Below are positions 1 through 7,634 of a DNA stretch of 64,000 nucleotides, piece after piece; positions within the stretch are counted from its first letter, which is position 1, and every line of letters starts with the position of its first letter. The stretch spans positions 1-64,000 of the forward strand of contig JAEZJK010000003.1 of assembly GCA_023415835.1 (NCBI GenBank), in the 5' to 3' direction. A program made the translations under genes and the position numbers. Source of the stretch: Bacillota bacterium. Lineage in GTDB: Bacteria; Bacillota; UBA4882; UBA8346. Under the pieces are notes generated by a model. It saw only the letters and a program-made list of their open reading frames with translations. It was not told where the DNA came from and did no database searches.

Positions 1-108
1 GAGTTTATTGAGATTGATTACAATCGAAACCGCCGTCATTCTTCGATTGGTAGCATGACCCCGGAAAACTTCGAAAACCGAAGAAAAAGTGCTAAACTTT
101 GTGTCTAA
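1..108 (+). CDS. IS3-family transposase OrfB, C-terminal end (partial at window edge)
   Basis: The frame is open from base 1 to a TAA at 106-108, giving 35 residues that include YNRNRRHSSIGSMTP and PENFENRR. This is the typical end of the rve integrase domain of IS3-family OrfB (Y-N-x-x-R-x-H-S-x-x-G, then TPxxF). The catalytic DDE core lies outside the window. The right end of the element is probably just after the stop, around 109-128, where the sequence ends in CCCA. The boundary is not proven because the other inverted repeat is not visible. Confidence 0.85.
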   Translation, partial: EFIEIDYNRNRRHSSIGSMTPENFENRRKSAKLCV

Positions 109-119
109 TTTATCGGGGG

Positions 120-240
120 AAACCCAAATGTTCTCCTTCGGAAGGAGAAAAAGGTTCCTTAAAGGGAGAAAAAGCTCATTCCAGGCTAGAAAAAAGTCCT
201 TCCAGGATTCAAAAAGGCGTTTCGAAACGAGAAAGAGTGT
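120..240. repeat. Degenerate 21-bp tandem array with palindromic cores
   Basis: Between the IS3 end and the mannose-1-phosphate guanylyltransferase stop lie about five diverged 21-bp units, each with an inverted-repeat core (for example CCTTCGGAAGG at about 135 and CGTTTCGAAACG near 219) followed by a GA/A-rich stretch. On the plus strand the array is open and reads as basic heptads of the form xFxxRKx. No database-like domain is recognisable, so I treat it as repeat DNA rather than a gene. Confidence 0.55.
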
Positions 241-242
241 TT

Positions 243-1328
243 TTATAAGAGTTCCTCCCGTTTTTTCGCCTTCAACTTTTTAATCAGCTGCTTCACTTCT
301 TGCGCCTTTTCCTTGGCACAGACCATCAAGACATCATCGGTTTCGACAATGATTAAATTCGAAACACCCAAAGCGGCCACGGTCTTTTTCAGACTGTAAA
401 CTATTGAATTCTTACATTCAACCCCTACCAAATCTCCCTGGACCGCGTTTCCGGCCTGGTCCTTCGGAAGCACCCGTTCCAATGAGATCCAGCTCCCCAA
501 GTCGTCCCAGCCGAATTTGGTCGGTACCACCGCTAAATTATTGGTCTTTTCCAAGATACCATAGTCAACCGAGGTTGTAGGCAGGGTAGGGTAAATCTCA
601 GCTAACTTGGTGAATTCAGCTTCCGTCCCCAGATAAGGCCGGAACTTTTCCAAACCAGCCGCCAGTTCCGGCAAGTTGGTTCGGATCTCTTGGAGCAAGC
701 CGCTGACTTTCCAGACAAAAATTCCGGCGTTCCATAAAAACATCTTGCTCTGTAAATACCTTTCCGCGGTGGTCCGGTCGGGTTTTTCCTTGAATGCGAC
801 TACTCTGTGAAATGGAACCCCCTCCGTATTTCCCAAACATTCTCCAAGCTGAATATAACCGTAACCGATCTCAGGCCGGGTAGGCCACATCCCGTAAATA
901 ACACCGCTACCGGTCCGTTGAGTGTAATCCAAACCGACTCGTAAGACCCTATTCATTTCCGCTTCGTCGTTGATTAAGACATCACTAGGTAAAAGCGCTA
1001 GCGACAGATCTTCCTCTGGAAACCTTCTTTGGATATAAATTGCCGCTAGTCCTACACCAGGTGCTGTATTGCGTCCTTCGGGCTCGATTAAGATATTCCC
1101 TTTCGGTAGCGTCGTTATTTGATGCTTGACTTCATCAAAATAATCGATATTTATTACCACGAAAATTCGATCGTCAACAGTTAACCCCCGAATTCGCTCC
1201 ACTGTTTGTTGAAGTAAAGAAACATCTCCAGCCAGGTTTAATAGCTGTTTTGGATACTTTCTGCGGCTCAAAGGCCAAAGACGTTCGCCCCGGCCCCCGG
1301 CCATAATTACAATAACCGGTTTCGACAT
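243..1328 (-). CDS. manC: Mannose-1-phosphate guanylyltransferase
   Basis: This enzyme makes GDP-mannose from mannose-1-phosphate and GTP in the cytoplasm. The N-terminus carries the nucleotidyltransferase signature MAGGRGERLWPLSRRKYPKQ. FKEKP and WNAGIFVWK follow in the expected order, as does a DYGILEK-type motif. At about 361 residues it is the short single-domain form without a fused isomerase. I start it at the second of two adjacent ATGs (1328), which sits 7 bases after AAAGGG. Ten upstream residues in the longer open frame look non-conserved. It lies at the distal end of the polysaccharide locus, separated from ATP sulfurylase by 170 bp of repeat-like DNA. A second NDP-mannose-type pyrophosphorylase occurs at 31.3-32.4 kb. 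Confidence 0.93.
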   Translation of the reverse strand: MSKPVIVIMAGGRGERLWPLSRRKYPKQLLNLAGDVSLLQQTVERIRGLTVDDRIFVVINIDYFDEVKHQITTLPKGNILIEPEGRNTAPGVGLAAIYIQRRFPEEDLSLALLPSDVLINDEAEMNRVLRVGLDYTQRTGSGVIYGMWPTRPEIGYGYIQLGECLGNTEGVPFHRVVAFKEKPDRTTAERYLQSKMFLWNAGIFVWKVSGLLQEIRTNLPELAAGLEKFRPYLGTEAEFTKLAEIYPTLPTTSVDYGILEKTNNLAVVPTKFGWDDLGSWISLERVLPKDQAGNAVQGDLVGVECKNSIVYSLKKTVAALGVSNLIIVETDDVLMVCAKEKAQEVKQLIKKLKAKKREELL

Positions 1329-1349
1329 CATCAGGCCCTTTCTTTTAAA

Positions 1350-1498
1350 ACTAGACACGAGGCATGAGTTGGTAGTTGACCTTCGCTGGTTTTAAGCGTG
1401 AAGCTTAAGGCCAAAGTCCAACGGTATACCTTTGCTTCTTTTAGGCGATAATTTCTAGACCCGTAATAGCAAGCCTCACGCCTCACGCCTCATACCTT
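1350..1498. repeat. Intergenic low-complexity block with GCCTCAC repeats
   Basis: This gene-free stretch carries three back-to-back GCCTCA(C/T) units near 1473-1494, and a related GAGGCATGAG at about 1359 in the opposite sense. Similar GCCTC/GAGGCATGA text recurs at about 31.29-31.31, 33.36-33.48 and 54.4 kb. No gene or convincing terminator is seen. Confidence 0.5.
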
Positions 1499-2653
1499 TC
1501 ACACTTTCGCTTCAGGCAGTCGATAATATTCCATTAAGATCTGGGAAACCTCCGCCCGGGTAAATTCAGCCGGAAGATTAAAGCCCTGGCGTAATAGTTC
1601 CCGGACTTTGGTCCCGCTTAAGAAAACCCGGTCTCCGTCTTGGTGGGGGCAGGTCTTGCCGGAAGCAATATTGCCGCATTTTTTACAGTAGAAGGTGTTT
1701 TCGAACTTTAAAATCTTGATGTCGATTTCTGCTTCACTGAAATTGGCAAAAATATTTTGGGCATCGTAGGTCCCGTAATAATTCCCCACTCCCGCGTGGT
1801 CCCGGCCCACGATAAAATGGGTGCAGCCGTAGTTCTTTCGCACCAAGGCATGAAAGACCGCTTCCTTGGGACCTGCGTAACGCATGGCTGCCGGAAAAAC
1901 GCTCAACATCACCCGACTGGGTGGATAATACTCTTTTAACAGCGCTCGATAACATTCCATCCGTACTTCGGCCGGGATGTCCCCCGGCTTGGTTAAGCCC
2001 ACCAAGGGATGTACCAACAGCCCGTCAACCATTTCCAAGGCTACCTTTTGGAGGTATTCATGGGCCCGGTGAATCGGGTTCCGGGTCTGAAAAGCAACAA
2101 TGGTTTTCAAACCCCGCTCTGCGAATTCCTGCCGCAATTCTCTGGGAGTCAACTCATCCTCTGGAAAGCCGCTCACCTTTCTTTTGACGGCCTTAATCTC
2201 CCCGGCCAATAGCCAATCGCCCTTCTTAGATATATACGCAACTCCAGGATGATTATGATCAGTAGTTCCAAAGACCGCAGCTGCTTCTTTCGCTTTGTCT
2301 CGCTGAAATATCTCCTTAACCTGCAATACGCCTAAGAGTTGGTTCTCACTTGATACCAACGCTACTTCTTCCCCAGTTTGATACTCCAGTCCCGAAGGGA
2401 CACACAACTCAATGGGGATTGTCCAGACTTCTCCGGAAGCCAGCCTATTCTTCTCAAGGATTGAATGATAATCCCGGCTATCGACAAAACCCGTTAACGG
2501 GCTGTAAGCTCCGTTTGCCAGTAATGTTAAATCGGAAGCTTCAATCTCATCCAGATAAATTTTTTTTAGCGTCGGAAGCTCGGTTTGGTATCTTTTAAAT
2601 TCGGAATCTACTAAAAATGATTCCTTTAATATCCCACCATGTGGCTCAATCAA
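1499..2653 (-). CDS. sat: ATP sulfurylase (sulfate adenylyltransferase)
   Basis: It converts ATP and sulfate to adenosine phosphosulfate (APS). Visible hallmarks are QTRNPIHRAHEYLQK (Q-x-R-N-P and the HxxH nucleotide site) and GRDHAGVGNYYG. A four-cysteine zinc-type loop (YCKKCGN then GKTCPHQDG) is typical of archaeal and clostridial homodimeric enzymes. A longer frame runs up to 2764. TTG at 2653 is the better start because AAAGGGG lies 8 bases upstream and the conserved IEPHGG N-terminus begins there. That gives 384 residues, the normal family length. No APS kinase, APS reductase or sulfotransferase gene is in the window, so assimilation, dissimilation or polymer sulfation cannot be told apart. 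Confidence 0.93.
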   Translation of the reverse strand: MIEPHGGILKESFLVDSEFKRYQTELPTLKKIYLDEIEASDLTLLANGAYSPLTGFVDSRDYHSILEKNRLASGEVWTIPIELCVPSGLEYQTGEEVALVSSENQLLGVLQVKEIFQRDKAKEAAAVFGTTDHNHPGVAYISKKGDWLLAGEIKAVKRKVSGFPEDELTPRELRQEFAERGLKTIVAFQTRNPIHRAHEYLQKVALEMVDGLLVHPLVGLTKPGDIPAEVRMECYRALLKEYYPPSRVMLSVFPAAMRYAGPKEAVFHALVRKNYGCTHFIVGRDHAGVGNYYGTYDAQNIFANFSEAEIDIKILKFENTFYCKKCGNIASGKTCPHQDGDRVFLSGTKVRELLRQGFNLPAEFTRAEVSQILMEYYRLPEAKV

Positions 2654-2814
2654 AAGAAAAACCCCTTTCGTTTGTTCGATAGTCTGTAATAGTCTATGAA
2701 TAAAAGGAAGAGGGTTGTTAAAAAAAACTGGGTTTTCCCCGATTAAAGTGAATACCGGACCCAATTAAAATATAAGGCTTTGAAATCCTCAATCGTTATT
2801 TCTTCAACCAGCAG

Positions 2815-2965
2815 AGTAAATTCGATGCTTAAAATCCCCATTCATGGGGATTGGTTTGCAGCAGCCGTGGGATTCATCCCAATGTCGTCAGGCTATAGAG
2901 GATTTACTTTTATATCATGGGTAACGCTTCTGCTTATTCCGTTCTCCCACATATAACGTGGGGCT
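2815..2965 (-). mobile_element. Probable 3' relic of an IS605/IS607-type tnpB element
   Basis: Read on the minus strand from about 2955, the DNA encodes a TnpB-like tail (PRYMWENG, then SVTHDIKVNPL and a stop). GCCTGACGACATTGGGATGA, then AATCCCACGG and the hairpin AATCCCCAT/ATGGGGATT (2833-2841/2844-2852) follow. Decayed tnpB genes commonly end with such a tail, a GAATCCCACGG segment and a terminal hairpin. The catalytic part is absent. The identification rests on my recall of tnpB 3' ends and is moderate. The region could alternatively be an unrelated structured leader of the sat gene. Confidence 0.42.
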
Positions 2966-2975
2966 TAAACTGGAG

Positions 2976-3245
2976 TTAACTGGATAGTCCTTTTCGCTTT
3001 TCCTCGGTAAACTCAATAACCTCCTCTTCGATTTCCTTTTTCGCATTTTCATCGATGCCAAGTTTGTCCATAGCTTTTCTCTTCATTTTACGCCAATAGA
3101 TTCCAATACCAGCGCCAATTGCAATTACGATACCAGCAACAGCCTGAATCGTATAGGAAGCAATCGAGGGATCCAAATAGGCATAAGTGGGCATAGAGAG
3201 CATGAACATGAGGCAGATCGCAAAGAATACACTGTAAAATTTCAT
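2976..3245 (-). CDS. Small secreted/membrane protein of polysaccharide loci
   Basis: It has 89 residues with a good RBS (AGGGGG, 7 bases before ATG). A signal peptide covers about residues 1-22. YLDPSIASYTIQAVAG comes next, then a glycine-rich transmembrane segment (about 34-50), a basic stop-transfer stretch (WRKMKRK) and an acidic C-terminal tail. Proteins that begin YLDPxxxS after the signal peptide and carry one more membrane helix are frequent companions of capsule and sulfatase-fold genes, but I know no assigned function. It is flanked by mobile-element remnants on both sides. Confidence 0.75.
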   Translation of the reverse strand: MKFYSVFFAICLMFMLSMPTYAYLDPSIASYTIQAVAGIVIAIGAGIGIYWRKMKRKAMDKLGIDENAKKEIEEEVIEFTEEKRKGLSS

Positions 3246-3322
3246 TATTATTCCCCCTAATTTTTATAAATTATATTTGTTCCGTCTGGGTAACTCTAAT
3301 TACCCTGCTCGGTATTGAGCCA

Positions 3323-3657
3323 TTATCCAACGTATAAAAAGTCTCCCAAAACTGTTTCATCGCCAATATTCCCTGTAGAAATCCGAATGTACCCTTTCAA
3401 CTTCTGGCTATCATATGTCTTTACCAAAACGCCATGTTTCTTTAGCTGTAACTCCAAATCTGCTGCGTCGTGTCTAGTTTTAATGAATAGGAAATTCCCC
3501 TCCTTGCATGCAATGCTGTATCCTGTCTACAAGAGTTTCTCTTTAATCCAACTATGTCCTTCTAATTCCATTCTAGTCAACATTGGATTAAGTTCTACAT
3601 CTTCAAGAGTCGCCTTTGCAAATTCTATCGCCACAGAGTTTACACAATATGTAGGAC
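3323..3657 (-). pseudogene. HisC-like aminotransferase, C-terminal fragment downstream of IS insertion
   Basis: The minus strand reads TYCVNSVAIEFAKATLEDVE and later GNFLFIKTRHDAADLELQL and IRISTGNIGDETVL. This is the C-terminal small domain of a class I/II PLP aminotransferase of the histidinol-phosphate type. An in-frame TAG falls after WIKEKLL. The frame continues directly from the piece at 5121-5266 once the IS and one copy of the target duplication are removed (ARPT joined to TYCVN). The gene is therefore dead three ways: IS insertion, amber stop and loss of its N-terminal region. Confidence 0.82.
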
Positions 3658-5120
3658 CTGTTGACAAAAACCTTTATTTAGGACAAAGCCGAATTGGGGA
3701 TAAGCGCTAAGCTTCGAAACCAAAGATAAAAAACCTTAACCATCCGCTTAAGGTTTAATACCAATGCAGAAAGGAGACATTCTTCGCTTACCCGATGAAT
3801 GCCCCTTTTCTTTGCTAGCTTTAAATTATGTTGATTTTTAAGGGCGGCGAAAGTCCCCTCACTCCAAATACTTCGGAGTCGTTTCATAACTTTATATTTA
3901 GGTGTCTTAAATCTTTGTCTATTGGCATAATATGCTGGATAAAACCCGCTAGGGTTAATTCGGATAGCTCCCTGATCTACTCCGCAACGTTTGATATGTT
4001 GGCAGTTTGTACATTCTTTCGATGGGAGGCTGTAAATGCGATAGTAGTTTTGGTTGGTTGTCTTATATGCAATCTTTGTAAAACGTAGTTGTTTAGCCTG
4101 TTCACAAATGAAAATGCCTGGATCCGCGCAATATGAGAACCCTTTTTTCATCGCATTATTGTGTTGTTCACGTACACTGCAATAATCCATAATTCCCATT
4201 AATTCGAATCCTCTATGCACAGCTCCGACATCATAACCAGCGTCCAATGCTATGTTTTTTATTTGTATTCCTGTCTCTTTCATTTGTCTTTGAATATGTC
4301 CTAAAATGATATCGCTTTCCCGGCGGTTCGCCGAATAACAATCTACACCAGTTATAATTCCATGTTTCGTATCTACAGTCATTTCTGTTAGATATCCAAG
4401 CCCTTTTTTTCTTTCATGATGAATATAACCACAGTCATTATCAGTGTTGCTTTTGAGTTCGGTTTTCTCTTTTTTCGTTGGAACCGGCTGAGTATACCCC
4501 GGCAGTTGTGAAAGTTCTTCATCTAATACATCAAGATATTTAACTGTACTTTGCTCTATTATTTTTGTTACTTCTGTCCGGCTTTCCCACGATACATTTG
4601 CAGGAATAAAAGATCCGTCACTAATATCATTTTCTCCTGTTACAATATCTTTTTCAATGCATTGCATAACAATTTCATTGAAAATATCTCTGAATATCTG
4701 GCTATCTTGAAATCTCCTTTTACGGTTTTGGCTGAATGTAGAATGGTCTGGAATTTTATCCATTAAATCAAATCCACAAAACCAACGGTATGCCAGATTT
4801 AATTTGATTTCTTCTTCCAGCCTTCGTTCTGAACGAATTCCAAATAAATATCCCACTAGATGCATTTTTATCAGACAAACCGGATCGATAGAAGGGCGGC
4901 CTTTTGAAGAATAATAGGATTCTGCTTTTTGATAGATAAAATCAAATTTAATATTTGTTTCTATTTTTCGTAATAAGTGATTTTCCGGAATAAGTTCTCC
5001 GATATCCATCATGATGATTCTTAATTGTCCATCTTTTCTTCCCATCATGTTTTTCGGCCCCCTCTAGAACAATTATACTCTATTGGTAAGGCTTTTTCTG
5101 TTACTTTTGTCACAAGATCC
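3658..5120 (-). mobile_element. IS1182-family insertion sequence with 10-bp target duplications
   Basis: The element is about 1463 bp and carries one transposase. Its ends are imperfect inverted repeats: CTGTTGACAAAAA at the low-coordinate end and, read inward from the other end, CTTGTGACAAAAG. It is flanked by identical TATGTAGGAC at 3648-3657 and 5121-5130. Removing the element and one copy restores the reading frame of the interrupted aminotransferase. The intact duplication and intact transposase suggest a fairly recent insertion. Confidence 0.88.
3678..5048 (-). CDS. IS1182-family transposase
   Basis: It has 456 residues, the full length for this family of DDE transposases. The N-terminal DUF772-type domain contains KGRPSIDP, LGVxxx-like IRSERRLEEE and PDHSTFSQNRKR. 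Catalytic positions are suggested by ISDGSFIPAN, IALDAGYD and IWSEGTFAALKN. A cysteine cluster (CTNCQHIKRCG) is present near residue 345. AGAGGGGG lies 9 bases before the ATG pair at 5048/5045. No frameshift is seen, so it may be functional. Confidence 0.93.
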   Translation of the reverse strand: MMGRKDGQLRIIMMDIGELIPENHLLRKIETNIKFDFIYQKAESYYSSKGRPSIDPVCLIKMHLVGYLFGIRSERRLEEEIKLNLAYRWFCGFDLMDKIPDHSTFSQNRKRRFQDSQIFRDIFNEIVMQCIEKDIVTGENDISDGSFIPANVSWESRTEVTKIIEQSTVKYLDVLDEELSQLPGYTQPVPTKKEKTELKSNTDNDCGYIHHERKKGLGYLTEMTVDTKHGIITGVDCYSANRRESDIILGHIQRQMKETGIQIKNIALDAGYDVGAVHRGFELMGIMDYCSVREQHNNAMKKGFSYCADPGIFICEQAKQLRFTKIAYKTTNQNYYRIYSLPSKECTNCQHIKRCGVDQGAIRINPSGFYPAYYANRQRFKTPKYKVMKRLRSIWSEGTFAALKNQHNLKLAKKRGIHRVSEECLLSALVLNLKRMVKVFYLWFRSLALIPNSALS

Positions 5121-5266
5121 TATGTAGGACGGGCTGCATTTAGAAGATATATTACCTTCGGAGAAGATACTGCATAACCTATGCGGAGACAAGCAATAGA
5201 ACACAGCTTTGAAAATATTCTGGTGACAACTACATTATCATACATGTTTGTTAATTGGATAGACAT
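5121..5266 (-). pseudogene. HisC-like aminotransferase, internal fragment upstream of IS
   Basis: The minus strand encodes YDNVVVTRIFSKLCSIACLR followed by IGYAVSSP and LLNAARPTY. This is the PLP-lysine region of a HisC-type aminotransferase (consensus TRTFSKxxGLAGLRxGY). Roughly the first 200 residues of the expected protein are missing. The fragment is in the same frame as the nucleotidyltransferase that stops at 5300 and follows it after only 11 codons. It may therefore be what is left of a second domain fused to that enzyme. Confidence 0.75.
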
Positions 5267-5299
5267 ATGTGGATAAAAGTAATATATTCCTCCCAAACT

Positions 5300-6004
5300 T
5301 TATGATTCATGATGTATCTTTTTGGCGAGCACTAAATCGCTTACACAATCTATTTCCGTCCATTTATACTGGGCAATATCGTCAAAAAAAAGTTCAAAGT
5401 TATCTTTAAAAATCATTTGTACGAGGACATCTTCATACCACTGGTCATATAGGCCATCTTGAATCATGAGTTCCAGCTCACATAAGTACATCGGTGTTGT
5501 AGCACTGTCTAAACGCGCAATACCCGCATATTCCCCGCAATATTCGTCCAAGCCTTTACTCATTACGACAACTTTGTCATTGTCGATCTGGACATTATAA
5601 TCTCCATCCTTTTTGATGCTGCTATCCAACAGAACCGTAGGTCTTGATGGCTTAACGCAAACCAGCTCTTTCACCAAGTCCTCCTGCATAACAATATCGC
5701 CATTAATAAGTACTACATCACCCTGTAGGTATTCCTTGGCAAACCAAAGTGACGCAATGGAATTGGTGACCGCATAAAATGGATTATACAGGAACGTGAC
5801 GCCCTGCACTGCCTTTTGCACAACATTATGCATGAAACCGGTTACTGCCACAATCTTGGCATGCTTGTCATGTTTTTGGATTAGCTTAACCATGCGCTCA
5901 AAAACCGTAGTATCTTGATCCAATTTATAAAGGGTCTTTGGATAAGATAGCGTGATCGGGTGCATACGGGAACCTTTTCCTGCTATCAAAAAAATGTATG
6001 TCAT
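5300..6004 (-). CDS. LicC/PntC-like nucleotidyltransferase (probable CTP-dependent)
   Basis: It has 234 residues. The N-terminus IAGKGSRMHPITLSYPKTLY is a nucleotidyltransferase G-x-G-x-R-x-x-P...PK signature. NPFYAVTNSIASLWFAKEYL and INGDIV match the choline- and phosphonate-type cytidylyltransferases (LicC, PntC) better than hexose-1-phosphate enzymes. AAGGAG lies 7 bases before the ATG. It sits 12 bp after the DUF2284 gene, in one run with a PhnW-like aminotransferase and a glycerophosphotransferase. I infer that it activates a phospho-amino or phosphonate group for attachment to a polymer. The substrate is not proven, and no PEP mutase is in the window. Confidence 0.72.
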   Translation of the reverse strand: MTYIFLIAGKGSRMHPITLSYPKTLYKLDQDTTVFERMVKLIQKHDKHAKIVAVTGFMHNVVQKAVQGVTFLYNPFYAVTNSIASLWFAKEYLQGDVVLINGDIVMQEDLVKELVCVKPSRPTVLLDSSIKKDGDYNVQIDNDKVVVMSKGLDEYCGEYAGIARLDSATTPMYLCELELMIQDGLYDQWYEDVLVQMIFKDNFELFFDDIAQYKWTEIDCVSDLVLAKKIHHES

Positions 6005-6016
6005 ATAGTTTCTCCT

Positions 6017-6550
6017 TTACCAAAGTATTAGCCCCAGTCTAATTAGACGCTCTCGTGCCGGAAACTCAATATGAATGCCATACTTTGCAGCAGACTTCAC
6101 CACATTGACACCTGTTGCTTCAAGCGGGCTTCTGGATTGATAAGGATTGTTGCACTTATCCTTTCCACAACCGGTTTTACATAGCTTGCACGACCCGCCA
6201 ATAAAAGAAAGATAAATAGGGCACCCGTTTTCAAGCAGATATTGCTCCATTGCTAATAACGTTTTATGTAAGGTATTCGTGGATTCTGTCCGTACGTCGG
6301 CATAGTTATCTTTATTAAGTGAATATTCAACCCACACAAAAGCAGCGTTATCAAACTCAGAAATCATTTTTGCATAGTTTAAATTAGGAAGTTTGGGAGG
6401 GCACTTCCAATTTTGATCGTAATGCCCACAGTTAAAGCAGGCCATTCGTACGCGATCCTCAAAAATCAACTCATGCGTATCAGTTGTGCACAAATTGACT
6501 TTGTCGCTTGTAAACCTTTGACTTAACTGAGCAAAAGTAACTAACTCCAT
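6017..6550 (-). CDS. DUF2284 cysteine-rich metal-binding protein
   Basis: It has 177 residues with two cysteine clusters: RMACFNCGHYDQNWKCPP near residues 33-50, and GGSCKLCKTGCGKDKC near residues 117-132. These are the hallmarks of the predicted metal-binding DUF2284 family, possibly a small iron-sulfur or zinc protein. No transmembrane segment or signal peptide is seen. AAGGAG is 9 bases upstream and the ATG overlaps the end of the aminotransferase, so the two are translationally coupled. Its role in this locus is unknown. Confidence 0.8.
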   Translation of the reverse strand: MELVTFAQLSQRFTSDKVNLCTTDTHELIFEDRVRMACFNCGHYDQNWKCPPKLPNLNYAKMISEFDNAAFVWVEYSLNKDNYADVRTESTNTLHKTLLAMEQYLLENGCPIYLSFIGGSCKLCKTGCGKDKCNNPYQSRSPLEATGVNVVKSAAKYGIHIEFPARERLIRLGLILW

Positions 6551-7630
6551 TCATTTTGTCTCCTTTTGCATCCTACACATGACTTCTTCCAATGCTCTGA
6601 GCAAAATATCATTTTCCTCAATTGTATGGTTGCCGATGTGTCCAACCCGTACCATACGGTCTTTCAAATCCCCGCCGCAAGGGGTTAGGATAATCTCATA
6701 CTCCTTCTTCAAAGTTTCGTACACAAAAACCGCACCCGTCTTTTCAAAAATGAGTGGAGTACAAGCATTTGACAGTGGATAGACCGGATATTCGTATCCT
6801 ATTTGCTTCACACGGCTTCTGAAATCCCGAACAATCTTGTTAACCTTGTTAAGTCGAGCACTTAAGCCTTCATCCCTCAAGTGGCGCAACATATCGTTCA
6901 GTTCCAAGGCTACACCAACTGCGGGTGTGAAAGGAGTTTGTCCCCTCTTTTGGTTTTCAATATGATCTTTGAAATCAAAGTACATAACACTTGCATTGAT
7001 TCTACACACTCGTTCTCGGTATAGTCGCTCACTTAAAATAACAAATGACATTCCGGGGGCAATAGCCAATCCTTTTTGAGAGCTTAAAATAGTAACATCT
7101 ATTCCATATCGAGACATTTCATATGTATCCGCTAAAAAAGAGCTGATAGCATCCACTATAAACAACGCATTGTTACGTTTACAGAATCTTGATACCATAT
7201 CACAATCATACAATTGACCTGTGGATGTTTCATGAATATTGATCAGCAGTGCTGTAATGCCCTTATTTTCAAATGGCAAAAAGTGCTCTTCCGTTAAAGT
7301 TTCCCCATATGGCAAAACAATCTCATCATATGGTATGTGGTGCGCTATACATATCTCAACAAATCGCTTTCCAAAAATACCGCCGTTAATAATCAACACA
7401 CGATCTTGAGTATCAAGGCAATTAATAACTGTCGCTTCCATAGCTCCCGTGCCTGATGCTGTTAAAAAAACTGTTTTAGTAGTGTCGTTCGCCCCTACCA
7501 TCTCTTTTAACAACAGTTCGGATTCCAGCATAACTTCGGAAAACTCAGGAGTTCTAAAATAAGGGATAGGGTGACTGGCTACCTCTAGTGTGTGTGGGTA
7601 CATTTCTACCGGTCCAAGCGCAAAATTCAT
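6551..7630 (-). CDS. Class V PLP aminotransferase, PhnW/AGXT-like
   Basis: It has about 359 residues. NFALGPVEM at the start matches the GPxxM opening of 2-aminoethylphosphonate and alanine-glyoxylate transaminases. TASGTGAMEA is the phosphate-binding loop, IVDAISSFLAD holds the PLP aspartate, and SSQKGLAIAPGMSF holds the Schiff-base lysine. I chose the second ATG (7630), 6 bases after AGGT. It starts 4 bp after the YidC-fusion stop and is coupled to DUF2284. Next to a LicC/PntC-like enzyme it most likely handles 2-aminoethylphosphonate or a similar amino compound. That substrate is an inference. Confidence 0.8.
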   Translation of the reverse strand: MNFALGPVEMYPHTLEVASHPIPYFRTPEFSEVMLESELLLKEMVGANDTTKTVFLTASGTGAMEATVINCLDTQDRVLIINGGIFGKRFVEICIAHHIPYDEIVLPYGETLTEEHFLPFENKGITALLINIHETSTGQLYDCDMVSRFCKRNNALFIVDAISSFLADTYEMSRYGIDVTILSSQKGLAIAPGMSFVILSERLYRERVCRINASVMYFDFKDHIENQKRGQTPFTPAVGVALELNDMLRHLRDEGLSARLNKVNKIVRDFRSRVKQIGYEYPVYPLSNACTPLIFEKTGAVFVYETLKKEYEIILTPCGGDLKDRMVRVGHIGNHTIEENDILLRALEEVMCRMQKETK

Positions 7631-7634
7631 CATA

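Noticed and set aside
89..283. Small plus-strand frame of 64 codons rich in Arg/Lys/Phe heptads
   Set aside because: It spans the IS3 end, the 21-bp array and the end of manC; no RBS and no recognisable domain, so treated as repeat DNA.
2653..2764. Extended N-terminus of ATP sulfurylase from ATG 2764
   Set aside because: The extra 37 residues are unlike the family, while TTG 2653 has a well-placed AAAGGGG and gives the standard length.
2815..2965. Riboswitch or T-box leader for sat
   Set aside because: Hairpins are present, but the in-frame TnpB-like tail and the AATCCCACGG/terminal hairpin layout fit a transposon end better; no SAM or T-box core motif seen.
3315..3710. 131-codon plus-strand frame across the aminotransferase remnant
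   Set aside because: The opposite strand carries the conserved aminotransferase sequence; the plus frame is its shadow.
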